This document shows, piece after piece, positions 53,452 through 62,850 of a stretch of DNA of 64,000 nucleotides (within the stretch, counting starts at the first letter, position 1; the number at the start of each line of letters is the position of its first letter). The stretch spans positions 34,788-98,787 of IMG/VR virus record IMGVR_UViG_3300020172_001416. One strand, 5' to 3'. This DNA is from a virus. Below the pieces are notes generated by a model. The model was not told the DNA's origin. It saw only the letters and a list, made by a program, of their open reading frames with translations, and ran no database searches. The position numbers and the translations under genes are program-made.

Positions 53452-54897
53452 ATGGCAACCCCAACCCAAGAAGATTTTTCATCATTAAGCAGTGCGATAG
53501 CCTCATTAACAGAAGCACTTGGTAAAGGCCAAGAGAATACTGCTGCGGGTACTAAAGAGTTTAAGAAAAATTTGATTGGACTGGGTACTGAACTATTAAA
53601 GGTAGCCGATGCTGGAAGAAAATTCGGTCAAACCATCGGAGTGTCCGCTACTTCAGGAATAGAATTAGAACTTAAGAATCGTGCACAGGCCGTTCGACAA
53701 ATTATTAGTTTAGAAGCAAATCGCGCAGCGTCACTCAGTCAAATTCAAGCAGTTGAAAAATCTCTAGCAGACACCTTCATTGGTGTACGCGACGGATTTA
53801 AATTCAGTGCACAAGGTGCAGCACAACTTGCAAGTAATTTAAAAGGTGGATTCGGGTCAGAATTTGAATTAACTGGTGAATCGCTAAGAGCATTGACTGT
53901 TATCGGGGCAACCACCACAGAACAATTTACTGCGTTTCGTCAAGCGACCGGTCGAGCAAGTTTGTCGTCTAATCAACTTGCTACTATTGTTAATAAAAAT
54001 TCCTTATCATTTTTATTATATGGAAATAGATTTGCCAAGGCAGCAGCAGATGCAGAAAAGATTGGAATCAGTTTGGCATCTATTCAATCAGCTCAAGCGG
54101 GATTGGTTACCAATTTAGAAGGAACGATTGATACCGTAGCCCAATTAAATCAATTGGGTGGGCAAATTGATTTTGGCACCTTAACTCGAATTGCAGAACA
54201 AGAAGGACCAGATGCGTTACTAGCTTACCTTAGAGCAACAGTTCCATCAGAATTTTTTAAGAGCACCAGCTTCCGTGCTTTGTTTGAACAGTTAGGAGTA
54301 TCGTCTGAACAATTACTCCGAGCTGGTCAAGTACGTACTACTGCTGATAATTTAGACTCACAGCTAAGCCAACTAGGAACTAACGCTACGGCGACTTCCA
54401 AAGCACTAGCGGCGTTGTCTTCCGCAGCTAATGCGGTTAATTCAAGTTTTGGTGGTTTAGCAAAGCAAATAGTGGCTTCTGCGGCAGGTACTGCCATTGG
54501 TGGTGGAGCATTAAAAGGTTTAGGAAAGGCATTAGGTGGTACGGTTGCTGCGTTTGCCGCACCGGAAATTGCAGCAGTCGCAGCCACCGCAGCGGTAGGG
54601 TACGGTCTATACAGTCTATTCAAGGGAGATGATGTAATCTCTGGGTACGGTGAACGTACCTTGGTAACTCCAACCGGCGCGGTAGCATTGAACAATAATG
54701 ATACGGTATTGGCAGGAACTCGCTTGATGTCCCAAGGAGCACTGCAACCGGGTGACACCTCAGAGTTGAATAGAAAAGTTGACACATTAATCGCTACATT
54801 ACAAAACGCAAATACTACGATTAATATTGACGGTACAATGAGAACGGTTCCTCGTATGAGTTTGGTTGGTGTGTACTCACGTAATGAGAGAGCATAA
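53452..54897 (+). CDS. Tape measure protein
   Basis: 481 residues. Helical, Ala/Gln-rich N-terminal two thirds; a hydrophobic, small-residue segment (about 355-395, with Gly/Ala runs) as is usual for tape measures that contact the membrane; and a C-terminus with ISGYGERTLVTPTGAVALNNNDTV, a motif typical of such proteins. T4 gp29 is 590. By the usual about 1.5 angstrom per residue, a tail of about 70 nm is expected, somewhat short. Lies between the hub-assembly ORF and the tube-initiator-like gene. Confidence 0.82.
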   Translation: MATPTQEDFSSLSSAIASLTEALGKGQENTAAGTKEFKKNLIGLGTELLKVADAGRKFGQTIGVSATSGIELELKNRAQAVRQIISLEANRAASLSQIQAVEKSLADTFIGVRDGFKFSAQGAAQLASNLKGGFGSEFELTGESLRALTVIGATTTEQFTAFRQATGRASLSSNQLATIVNKNSLSFLLYGNRFAKAAADAEKIGISLASIQSAQAGLVTNLEGTIDTVAQLNQLGGQIDFGTLTRIAEQEGPDALLAYLRATVPSEFFKSTSFRALFEQLGVSSEQLLRAGQVRTTADNLDSQLSQLGTNATATSKALAALSSAANAVNSSFGGLAKQIVASAAGTAIGGGALKGLGKALGGTVAAFAAPEIAAVAATAAVGYGLYSLFKGDDVISGYGERTLVTPTGAVALNNNDTVLAGTRLMSQGALQPGDTSELNRKVDTLIATLQNANTTINIDGTMRTVPRMSLVGVYSRNERA

Positions 54898-54899
54898 TT

Positions 54900-56843
54900 A
54901 TGGCATTTACGACATTAGCTGATCGGTTTGCCCAATCGTCGCAAGAAATATACGGGAAGTTCGCTACTCGGCAAACTCCTGATGGGCAACCGTACATCAG
55001 TATTCTTCCAGATACCGCTGATTCTCGTAGTAGAATTAAAAGCGATAGCCAATCTGTTCCTGTGGTGTCTACTCAACGTGATGTTACAAGAGTTAGTAGA
55101 TTTTTAAAATCGTCCGATGGACTTCTTTTTATTGCTAAACAAACGTTGTTGCAAACTGGTAATACGTTCGTCAATACGAAACTATTCAATCCTGCCTCGG
55201 TACTATTAAATACTGTTCCGTTCGTGCACGCTCGTCGTCATATTGTAACGTCCGCAATAGTACCAAATCCATCAGGACTACTTCAAAATAGTACTGTGTC
55301 GGACACCGCGGGTCGTATTAAAATTATTACCACAGGCGGTCCAACATTACCTTCACTTTCTCTACGGTCATTTGTATCTACACAATTAAAGAAAGCAGCA
55401 AATACGATTATCCCATTTCCACAAAATTATTTGACATCTAGACCAGAATATAGAACATTTGGTTATACTGGAGGTACTTTAACACCTAAATCATCCGGTC
55501 CAGTTATCGTGGACCCCCAACCATTAAGTTCACGTGGATTGCCAAGATTATCTACCACGGCTACGGTTAAAAGTATTGTACAAAAGAAAGTAACTACTAC
55601 GCTTACGGGGTTAGCAACCAGTGTAATACGTAAATTGGGCGGTCGTATACAAGTTCCGGCGGCATTGAAGGAACCAGAAAAGATTCCAGATTTTGTTAGA
55701 GCAGCGGAACAGTTTAGAGACAATCAACTAAAAAGAACTAAAGATAGATTTAATAGTAAGTTCTTTGCCGAAAAGCAATTTTATCAACAAAACATAGCTA
55801 CCTCGGTGGTAGAAACCAGTGGTATAAATCCTGTAATTAATGGAAGTGCTGGCTCAGTCCTTGACCCATTGAATATTGGATTGGATGGTTCTGCTGATGC
55901 GGGGACGGAACAAGGAAAAACTGATAGAATAGGGTACGGTGGTATAAACACCAAGCACGAAGGTAAAGGCGTTGACATTATAAGATTCGTATTCACAGAC
56001 AGTAACGATAATAATGTACAGTTCAGAGCATTTATTTCTCAATTAAAAGAATCAACAAAGACTGAATTCAATGAACAACGATACGTTGGTCGTACTGAAC
56101 GATTTGTAACGTATGGAGGTGCAAAGCGGTCAGTAAGTATGAATTTTAATATCGCTGCGTTCTCACAAAAAGAATTAATTAATGCATGGACAAAGGTAAA
56201 CTTTCTTACGGGATTGGCGTTCCCAGCAGATGTATCCGAAAGTGGATTTATGGTTCCTCCATTATTTAAGATTACCGTGGGTGGTATTTATGATAATCAA
56301 CCGTGTTACATCGAAACACTAGATTTTGATTTTATAGATGAAAATATTACATTTGATGTTGATAGAGAAGTATCACAAACTATTAACGTAACTATGACAA
56401 TATCGCTACTCGAAAAACGTAGTAAGTTCTATAATAGTCCATTCTACAAGATTACAGAAGATTTACCAGCATATTATTCAGCAAGACTAGCATCAACTGT
56501 GCCGATTAGATCTAATAATGTAGTTGATGCCGCGGTAAAGGAAGCCGCACGTAGAGGAGTTACAAGAGTAGAATTATCACTCCGAGACAGAGTTCGATTT
56601 GCGACCTCAGCTGTTGTAAGCGGGAACCTCCGTGCACCAGAAAGTGTTCTCCGTATACCGGCTCCTCGACAAATTCCGTTACCTAATAACACTGAAGTGC
56701 AGAAGATAAAGTCTGCACTCAGACAATATGAGAGAACCGAAGCAGATGCTAATTTTGTGCGTATTGCGGCAGCTGCATTTTGTCAAGACGCTGGGGAAGA
56801 TAAAGACGCATGTATAAACAATTATTTGTCTGGAGGAAACTAA
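54900..56843 (+). CDS. Baseplate tube-initiator/hub protein (gp48/gp54-like)
   Basis: 647 residues. The C-terminal about 300 residues carry the tube-like fold: VDIIRFVFTDSNDNN, YVGRTERFVTYGGAKRSVSMNF, ELINAWTKVNFLTGLAFP. This is the type found in proteins that nucleate the tail tube on the hub. The N-terminal half is a low-complexity, Thr/Ser/Pro-rich region that makes it about twice as long as T4 gp48 or gp54. It follows the tape measure by 2 nt. Confidence 0.75.
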   Translation: MAFTTLADRFAQSSQEIYGKFATRQTPDGQPYISILPDTADSRSRIKSDSQSVPVVSTQRDVTRVSRFLKSSDGLLFIAKQTLLQTGNTFVNTKLFNPASVLLNTVPFVHARRHIVTSAIVPNPSGLLQNSTVSDTAGRIKIITTGGPTLPSLSLRSFVSTQLKKAANTIIPFPQNYLTSRPEYRTFGYTGGTLTPKSSGPVIVDPQPLSSRGLPRLSTTATVKSIVQKKVTTTLTGLATSVIRKLGGRIQVPAALKEPEKIPDFVRAAEQFRDNQLKRTKDRFNSKFFAEKQFYQQNIATSVVETSGINPVINGSAGSVLDPLNIGLDGSADAGTEQGKTDRIGYGGINTKHEGKGVDIIRFVFTDSNDNNVQFRAFISQLKESTKTEFNEQRYVGRTERFVTYGGAKRSVSMNFNIAAFSQKELINAWTKVNFLTGLAFPADVSESGFMVPPLFKITVGGIYDNQPCYIETLDFDFIDENITFDVDREVSQTINVTMTISLLEKRSKFYNSPFYKITEDLPAYYSARLASTVPIRSNNVVDAAVKEAARRGVTRVELSLRDRVRFATSAVVSGNLRAPESVLRIPAPRQIPLPNNTEVQKIKSALRQYERTEADANFVRIAAAAFCQDAGEDKDACINNYLSGGN

Positions 56844-56844
56844 A

Positions 56845-57102
56845 ATGGATAGATACGTTAAACCGCTATCGGTTGACTCCTCAAAGAAAATTCCGTATTA
56901 TACCACGGAATTGACCAAAGCTATTCCTTTAGAAGATATTCCATTTTATTATATCGTCCAAGAAGGTGATAGACTTGATAGTATCTCTAATAGATTTTAC
57001 AAAACACCTGATAACTGGTGGGTCATCGCTAAAGCAAATTTGTTAGTAAATGGAAGCTTAGCGGTACAGCCAGGAACTAGTTTATTTATTCCAAATATTT
57101 AA
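56845..57102 (+). CDS. LysM-domain baseplate protein
   Basis: 85 residues. YYIVQEGDRLDSISNRFY, DNWWVIAKANLL and VQPGTSLFIP form a complete LysM fold, as in tail protein X and the LysM part of T4 gp53. It joins spike or wedge components in the baseplate. One base after the previous stop; the next gene begins one base after its own stop. Confidence 0.82.
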   Translation: MDRYVKPLSVDSSKKIPYYTTELTKAIPLEDIPFYYIVQEGDRLDSISNRFYKTPDNWWVIAKANLLVNGSLAVQPGTSLFIPNI

Positions 57103-57103
57103 T

Positions 57104-60100
57104 ATGTCAACTATAACTGATGCACCTTGGAGTGCCGCGTTTATATCTTGGGTTCTTAAGCAAGCTATAGCAAGAACTTCAGGATTAGCCTTTCCACAAA
57201 ATAAAACTGCACATACCGAATACGCACAAGAAATTCGAACTAATAGAGCGTATCCGTTTGATGTACTCAATCCAATAATACCCGCTGGTCAGAGTGGGCA
57301 AGGACAATTTATAGAGTTAGTTGACGGAGATATCATCGTTTTTAATAGAGCGGACCCCACGACGGGACAATGGAATACATTAACTTACACCAGTAACCCA
57401 TGGTCTGGCGTTTCTCACGGTGATATTATTACCGGCCGACCATTATTTAGATCAGCGACAAGTAACGCTCTATACACAGGTATTGGTGGAAATTTAGGAA
57501 CAAAAACCAGTTCCGGTAAAGTTACACAAAGAAATATAACAGAGAGTGATTTACTACGGGCGTTTGTTGTGCTTAGAGCAAAGAGCAGACAACATCGGTC
57601 AATTATAAAAGAAATTGCTGTAAATGAAGCCCGATATTGGGATTCAACGGATGGAAAAGCTAGGTGGGATGATGAAAACCAAGAAGGAGCTCGACAACGA
57701 GTAAATGAATATTGGCTATCCGTAGGAATCAATTGGATTCCTTCCCAAGAAGGGGTACTGGTTACTACACTTTCAAACGCTCCAGAGTTCGGTAATTCAG
57801 CGATTACTCCGTTTATTGGGTCACTGGAATCATTTCATCCAAAAATTCAATATGAGTTAACACGACGGAGAGTAGCGGCTGAAACAGCTAATACGTATAT
57901 GCCGTTTGTAAAGCTCACTTCTCTGATGAACGTAAAGAGTAGTAATTTAACGGCAAGAGGCGCGGCATGGTGTCCGTCGTTGGGTATGCACGGAAATCCT
58001 GAAAGTTCATTTAAGGACATCTACTATCCACAAGATAATAGAAGTATTATTGGCTATGCTACATCAAATGGAACCACTGGGACGCCAGTACGAATTCCTG
58101 TTGTGGTGTCTAGTAGTGCTGCCACAACCGACCAACGTAACATTCCTATCCCAGGCATCACGGAAATAAACGCGGAACGTAGTACCGCTGGCCCTATGGG
58201 AGTTCGTGGTGGACTACTTAAAGCAAACATAAAAATTGCAGCGTACTCTGTTGGTCAAGTAGATGCATTACTTACATATTTCCTACGACCGGCGACTAGA
58301 GTTGTGTTAGAGTTAGGCAGAATGTCATCAAACAAAAACGAGTTTAAGATTACCCCGTATGATTGGAATCAACCAAAGGAAGATATCCAAAACGAATTTA
58401 GTGAACTAATTGTCAATCCCGATAAACAAAAGGAGTTTATCAAGCGATATATCTATAACAATTATGGCAACTATGAACTCTTTATTTGTTATGTAGCCAA
58501 CTTTAATTTAAAGTATAACAAAAATAATACATACGAAATAAATCTAACCGTACATTCTGTTCAACAATTTGAAGTTCCAACAAAGCACACGGGAGTAAAA
58601 TCTACTTGTGCAAGTCCAACAACAAATTGTAAAACTATGGATGTTCAAGAATATTTTAATAACGCCTATTCTTGGAAGCAAAATTCGTTTAGTAAGTTAA
58701 TGTCCAAGTATCTAGAAGATAATATATGGCGTGGACAGATTATTCCAATTAGAAATCAACAATCAAATAGTACCGGTGCCGCCAGCTCGGAAGGCGGTAC
58801 CAGAGAAAATGAATATTTTATTAGTTGGAGATTTTTCGTAGAAAAAGTATTAAATGACGCAACCTACGGAATTGCCAGTATGTTAGGTACTTCGGCCGCA
58901 GCAGATTTGGCAGTATTACGTATTTCAAAAGAAGCAACTGAAGAAGAATCTAATAAAGGTCTTATTGCTAATCAAGTTGGATATCATCCAAATTTACGGT
59001 CAGTTAATCCGGAAGTTATGGTGGTCTTTAATCCAAGAGCTCAATCCGCGTATGAAACTTCATTAGACAAGAGTAGGTATCGAAGTATTATCCGTTTTGC
59101 AGAAATATCAGGATCTTCAGATGCATCTCAACGATTAGAAATTTTAAATAATAATAACTTACTTGACCAATTTTATGCATCATCTGTTCCGTTTGAAAAT
59201 ACACTTAACAATATAAATTCTCAAGCGGGCGCCTCATATCTGTATCGTGGAGTGTGGTTAAACACGAAAGCTATTAAGCAGGCATTTACATCGGCAGATA
59301 CAGTCAGTTCGGCAATCAGTAATTTATTGAATATGATGAATTCTGCAACAGAAGGATACTGGAACTTACAAGTCTATTCAACGGATGTAACTAATCCGGG
59401 CATGCATATTATTGATATGGGCTTGTCAAAGCCATTAACCAGATTGGAAAGTAAGGAGAGTAAGACAGACCTAAGTATCGATTTAGAAGAATTACAATCG
59501 AATAATATTTTAGACAATATATCTGGAATTAAAATAAGTAGATATGAAGCATCTCCGAACAGTGATGATGCTAACTATATCTATATGTTCAATAGAAAAA
59601 CTAAATTATTCCAAGATGGAGAACTTGGTAGTGATTTATTAGACTTGGCAGTAGATTTTAACTTACCTCAGGTTATTGCGGTGCAAGCTATTGCCAATAT
59701 TGGTGGTCCTGCGCAAAAGGGAACGTTACAATCTATCAATGTACCAGAATTAAGAGAATTGTCATTAATTCAGAACTTGTTTACTCCGTGTAATCCCGAT
59801 GAAGATTGTATTTCAGAAAGTGCGTGCGAAGACGATGCACTTAGAAATTTACGTGAAGAACAACGGTTGGCATCAATAGGATTAGAAAATGCACGGCTTC
59901 GTCAATTGGGTGGATTACAAAACGCGGGATATAATCCTACCGAAGCGCAACGTATCATTAGTAGAGATCCGTATACTGGTCCATACGGGGATGACGTTAG
60001 AAAATATCAAACTACTATAGACGATATTCAGGCTAAATTAGATGTGGGTGATGCCACTATTTCATTAGGAAATCCCAATCTAGTGAACTTTGTTCGAGAA

Positions 60101-60628
60101 TATGCTGATTTAGGTACTGCCTTGGAATTGATTGAAATTAATCCATCTCGAATGATGAAGCAGTTAAATATAGATTCTACTAACTTAGAAAACGGTAGAG
60201 TAGAACCAATTGCACACGCATTTAATAGTTCAAATCTTACAAAGACCGTCGCAGATGTTACGTTGCCGGGTATAGGTGGTATAAATTTGTTTCAATCATT
60301 CTTGATAGACCGCGTACCATCTATTCTAGAACGAGGATTCTATGTGGTGACTAAAGTAATACATAAGTTTACTGCACAAACTGGATGGACTACACAAATT
60401 CAAGGACGCTTTAGATATCGTCCAACATCAAAATTAGAACCGGGAGCAGTATACACACACTGTAAGGATACTTCACCGGCCAGAACAACGTCCACACCAC
60501 CAAACAGTATAGTTAGAAATCCAAACGCTTCACAAGGACGAATAACTACACCATCTGCTGCAAGCGTACGTAATCAAGACTTTACTAAAATCAAAATTAC
60601 AGGCGTACCTAAGCCTTGGGAACAATAA
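57104..60628 (+). CDS. Large baseplate hub protein with N-terminal DUF2272 (peptidase-like) domain
   Basis: 1174 residues. The N-terminus has APW9-S10-AAFISWVLKQA, H37-T-E-Y and VDGDIIVFNR with a later SHGDIITG, which matches the DUF2272 family, related to CHAP/NlpC amidases but with Ser where those have Cys. The rest is a mixed structural region with a hub-like C-terminal beta domain (VVTKVIHKFTAQTGW). In T4 the hub combines gp27 with gp5 lysozyme; here the peptidoglycan-facing part may be this domain. The start is one base after the LysM gene. Confidence 0.78.
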   Translation: MSTITDAPWSAAFISWVLKQAIARTSGLAFPQNKTAHTEYAQEIRTNRAYPFDVLNPIIPAGQSGQGQFIELVDGDIIVFNRADPTTGQWNTLTYTSNPWSGVSHGDIITGRPLFRSATSNALYTGIGGNLGTKTSSGKVTQRNITESDLLRAFVVLRAKSRQHRSIIKEIAVNEARYWDSTDGKARWDDENQEGARQRVNEYWLSVGINWIPSQEGVLVTTLSNAPEFGNSAITPFIGSLESFHPKIQYELTRRRVAAETANTYMPFVKLTSLMNVKSSNLTARGAAWCPSLGMHGNPESSFKDIYYPQDNRSIIGYATSNGTTGTPVRIPVVVSSSAATTDQRNIPIPGITEINAERSTAGPMGVRGGLLKANIKIAAYSVGQVDALLTYFLRPATRVVLELGRMSSNKNEFKITPYDWNQPKEDIQNEFSELIVNPDKQKEFIKRYIYNNYGNYELFICYVANFNLKYNKNNTYEINLTVHSVQQFEVPTKHTGVKSTCASPTTNCKTMDVQEYFNNAYSWKQNSFSKLMSKYLEDNIWRGQIIPIRNQQSNSTGAASSEGGTRENEYFISWRFFVEKVLNDATYGIASMLGTSAAADLAVLRISKEATEEESNKGLIANQVGYHPNLRSVNPEVMVVFNPRAQSAYETSLDKSRYRSIIRFAEISGSSDASQRLEILNNNNLLDQFYASSVPFENTLNNINSQAGASYLYRGVWLNTKAIKQAFTSADTVSSAISNLLNMMNSATEGYWNLQVYSTDVTNPGMHIIDMGLSKPLTRLESKESKTDLSIDLEELQSNNILDNISGIKISRYEASPNSDDANYIYMFNRKTKLFQDGELGSDLLDLAVDFNLPQVIAVQAIANIGGPAQKGTLQSINVPELRELSLIQNLFTPCNPDEDCISESACEDDALRNLREEQRLASIGLENARLRQLGGLQNAGYNPTEAQRIISRDPYTGPYGDDVRKYQTTIDDIQAKLDVGDATISLGNPNLVNFVREYADLGTALELIEINPSRMMKQLNIDSTNLENGRVEPIAHAFNSSNLTKTVADVTLPGIGGINLFQSFLIDRVPSILERGFYVVTKVIHKFTAQTGWTTQIQGRFRYRPTSKLEPGAVYTHCKDTSPARTTSTPPNSIVRNPNASQGRITTPSAASVRNQDFTKIKITGVPKPWEQ

Positions 60629-60975
60629 TGAAAGCACCATTAAGTAACAAGCCAAAAATAACAACTACGGATATTGAAAAAGGATTTGTTAGTAGATATT
60701 TTGTCAAGTTTATATCCGACCCAAAAGTAGTTGAAGTTGATAAGAAGCAATACGATGAGTTTAAGAAAAATGCTTTTTATCAAACACTTGAATTACCGTG
60801 GCTAATTTCGGGGTATGCGAACAATATTACCGCCGTGGATGGTAAGCCCGTGTATGGTGCCCGGCACAAAAATCAAGTTACCGTAAATTTTTATAGTAGA
60901 CAGATGCCTGAGTTGTCTCGGCTCTTATACAACCCGTTAGAATATTTTCAAGGGGTTGACAACCGTTCCACTTAA
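60628..60975 (+). CDS. Small conserved protein after the hub
   Basis: 115 residues from ATG 60628, which shares its A with the previous stop. The KGFVSRYFVKFISDPKVVEVD segment and the LELPWLISGYANN region are typical of a small beta protein found near baseplate genes in related phages. Function unknown, probably virion or assembly. Confidence 0.6.
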   Translation: MKAPLSNKPKITTTDIEKGFVSRYFVKFISDPKVVEVDKKQYDEFKKNAFYQTLELPWLISGYANNITAVDGKPVYGARHKNQVTVNFYSRQMPELSRLLYNPLEYFQGVDNRST

Positions 60976-61011
60976 TATTATATTTAATTAAAATATATTA
61001 TTGAGGAACCA

Positions 61012-62286
61012 ATGGTTATCACGCGACTAGACGATATTATACAACTCACCAACCGCTTAGAGGAAGAGACGGCGTACGTCTATCCCGTGGCGGTTGATGC
61101 GTTTCTGCATCCCGTACAGAACAAGTTGTCATCACTCCATTTTCGTTTTGACGATGGAACGTTCTATACCGTATCCGTGAACCATCCAGACGCTCCACAC
61201 TTTGAGATGGATTTGAAGCGTGCACACAAGTTAGTTACCCTTCACCAGAAGGAACTGCGTCATCTGACTAATGCAGTAAACATTGTAGATTTGGCTACGA
61301 TACTACACCTTAACTATGATGTGATTCCTATCTATCGTGAATTCTATACGATGGGTATTCATCAGATTAAAAATCAATTCAAGTTCAAGAATCTTCACTA
61401 TAGTATCCCGTTGACTTCATGGGTGGAAACCGCAGAGGCGTTCCTTCAACATTGCGAACATCTCTACAAGCGATATGAGTCCACGGAACACGACTCGGCG
61501 TTCCAGTTCATCAACCAGATAACGATTCCGACGTTGACCAGTATTGAGAAGTCTGGATTGTATACGACCGATAATAACTTCGTATATTCCGATTATAACA
61601 TCTATACGTCTACCGGCCGTCCAAGTAATGCCTTCGGTGGCATCAACTTTGCCGCTCTGAACAAAAACGATGGTTCCCGTGAGAAGTTCGTCAGTCGGTT
61701 CGGGGAAAACGGAACGTTGGTTCAGTTCGATTATGAGGCATTCCACTTGCGGTTGGCTGGGAAGTTAATGGATTATCAACTCCCACCCACCTCACTTCAC
61801 ACCTATCTCGCTCAGCAGTATTATGGAGTGGATGAAGTGACCGAAGAGCAGTATGAGGAGTCCAAGGCCCGTACCTTTGCCTTAATGTATGGTCAGTCTG
61901 ACGATACGGGTGGCGTAGAGTTCTTCCAAAAGATTAAGGGGTATTCCTCCAAACTGTGGGACGAATACCGTCAGAATGGATTTGTATTGTCAGGAACGGG
62001 TCGCAAAGTGACCTTGGTGGACGCTTCCAAGAACAAGGTATTCAACTATATGATGCAGTTGACGGAAACCGAAGAAGCCATCCAACGGGTGTATGATGTC
62101 TGTAATTTTCTTGGAATGCGTGAATCCAGAGTGATTCTATACACCTATGACGCAATTCTATTGGATGTCCCAAATACTGAATTGGATTCTATGGAAAACG
62201 TGGCCAATATATTGAGCGCCGGTGGATTTCCTGTTCGTCAGTATCGTGGGGCTAATTACGATAATCTTTTCTTACATAAAATATAA
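61012..62286 (+). CDS. Minimal family-A DNA polymerase
   Basis: 424 residues. The polymerase core is clear: STGRPSNAFGGINFAALN, motif A FD240-Y-E-A-F-H-L-R, motif B K285-A-R-T-F-A-L-M-Y-G294, motif C YTYD380-AILLD, where the usual HDE is YDA. The second catalytic Asp is kept, the following Glu is not. The N-terminal about 170 residues show no 3'-5' exonuclease motifs. T4 itself uses a family-B polymerase; another polymerase may lie outside. GAGGAA precedes the ATG. An AT-rich leader of 36 nt precedes it. Confidence 0.85.
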   Translation: MVITRLDDIIQLTNRLEEETAYVYPVAVDAFLHPVQNKLSSLHFRFDDGTFYTVSVNHPDAPHFEMDLKRAHKLVTLHQKELRHLTNAVNIVDLATILHLNYDVIPIYREFYTMGIHQIKNQFKFKNLHYSIPLTSWVETAEAFLQHCEHLYKRYESTEHDSAFQFINQITIPTLTSIEKSGLYTTDNNFVYSDYNIYTSTGRPSNAFGGINFAALNKNDGSREKFVSRFGENGTLVQFDYEAFHLRLAGKLMDYQLPPTSLHTYLAQQYYGVDEVTEEQYEESKARTFALMYGQSDDTGGVEFFQKIKGYSSKLWDEYRQNGFVLSGTGRKVTLVDASKNKVFNYMMQLTETEEAIQRVYDVCNFLGMRESRVILYTYDAILLDVPNTELDSMENVANILSAGGFPVRQYRGANYDNLFLHKI

Positions 62287-62304
62287 GTTTATCAAAGACA
62301 ATTT

Positions 62305-62315
62305 GATACTTATTT
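62305..62315 (+). promoter_or_regulatory. Putative late-promoter box
   Basis: GATACTTATTT, 30 nt before the 62346 start; the only one of these boxes not in front of an obvious virion or head-module gene. Confidence 0.45.
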
Positions 62316-62345
62316 GAAGTGATTAACGCTTCTTAAGAGTATCAT

Positions 62346-62747
62346 ATGAACGAAACTCAGTTACTTTGCACGTTTATTCCAGCCGCAGAATTGGAACAGC
62401 ACGTAAAGGCTATCCAAGATTCCTATAAATTGGCTTTTAATAATATCTATGTGTTAGAAAATGTTGATGACGCCAATCAACTAATTTTAACATATAATAT
62501 TGTTGTGGGGTCATTGAAGGCTGGACACCAACCTCCGGCTTCCACTATTTCCGTACATCGGAAAAAGCAAACCAATACAATATACACCATTAATGCATTA
62601 AATGCTCTTATCGCAAGTAAGAATGGTGGTATTATTGATAAGGCGTATAGGGTAAATTGGGATGAATTAAAGAATTCTATTCTAGTTACGGCCCACGGCC
62701 AATTAAAAATAGTTCGTACTAAAATACAACAAATTCTGAATTTCTAA
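62346..62747 (+). CDS. Conserved hypothetical protein near gp32
   Basis: 133 residues. TISVHRKKQTNTIYTINALNALI and the closing WDELKNSILV look like a conserved domain that I have seen in T4-like environmental phages. No catalytic motif recognised. Stands between polymerase and gp32, and may act in replication or its regulation; this is from position only. Confidence 0.6.
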   Translation: MNETQLLCTFIPAAELEQHVKAIQDSYKLAFNNIYVLENVDDANQLILTYNIVVGSLKAGHQPPASTISVHRKKQTNTIYTINALNALIASKNGGIIDKAYRVNWDELKNSILVTAHGQLKIVRTKIQQILNF

Positions 62748-62754
62748 ACTGCAC

Positions 62755-62783
62755 TTGACAAACTAAATTTTTGGTAGTATACT
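62755..62783 (+). promoter_or_regulatory. Sigma70-like promoter of gp32
   Basis: TTGACA (62755-62760), 17 nt, TATACT (62778-62783); transcription expected near 62790, giving a leader of about 60 nt. Identical hexamers to the 43200 promoter. Confidence 0.75.
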
Positions 62784-62812
62784 TCAAGACACTTGGGGTA
62801 AACTACTTGTTA

Positions 62813-62837
62813 TAAACACCCTAAACACTCTAAACAC
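62813..62837 (+). promoter_or_regulatory. Three tandem TAAACAC repeats in the gp32 leader, possible autoregulatory operator
   Basis: TAAACAC at 62813, 62822 and 62831, each 9 nt apart, separated by CC, TC and directly followed by the AAGGAG ribosome site (62838-62843). The stretch has no G and would be unstructured RNA. T4 gp32 represses its own translation by binding an unstructured leader with short repeats, so this is the expected place and form for such a site. Confidence 0.6.
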
Positions 62838-62850
62838 AAGGAGAAGTACA

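Noticed and set aside
62784-62795. CAAG-ACA-CTTG hairpin in the gp32 leader as pseudoknot element
   Set aside because: Its 5' arm lies before the expected transcription start, so it would not be in the RNA.
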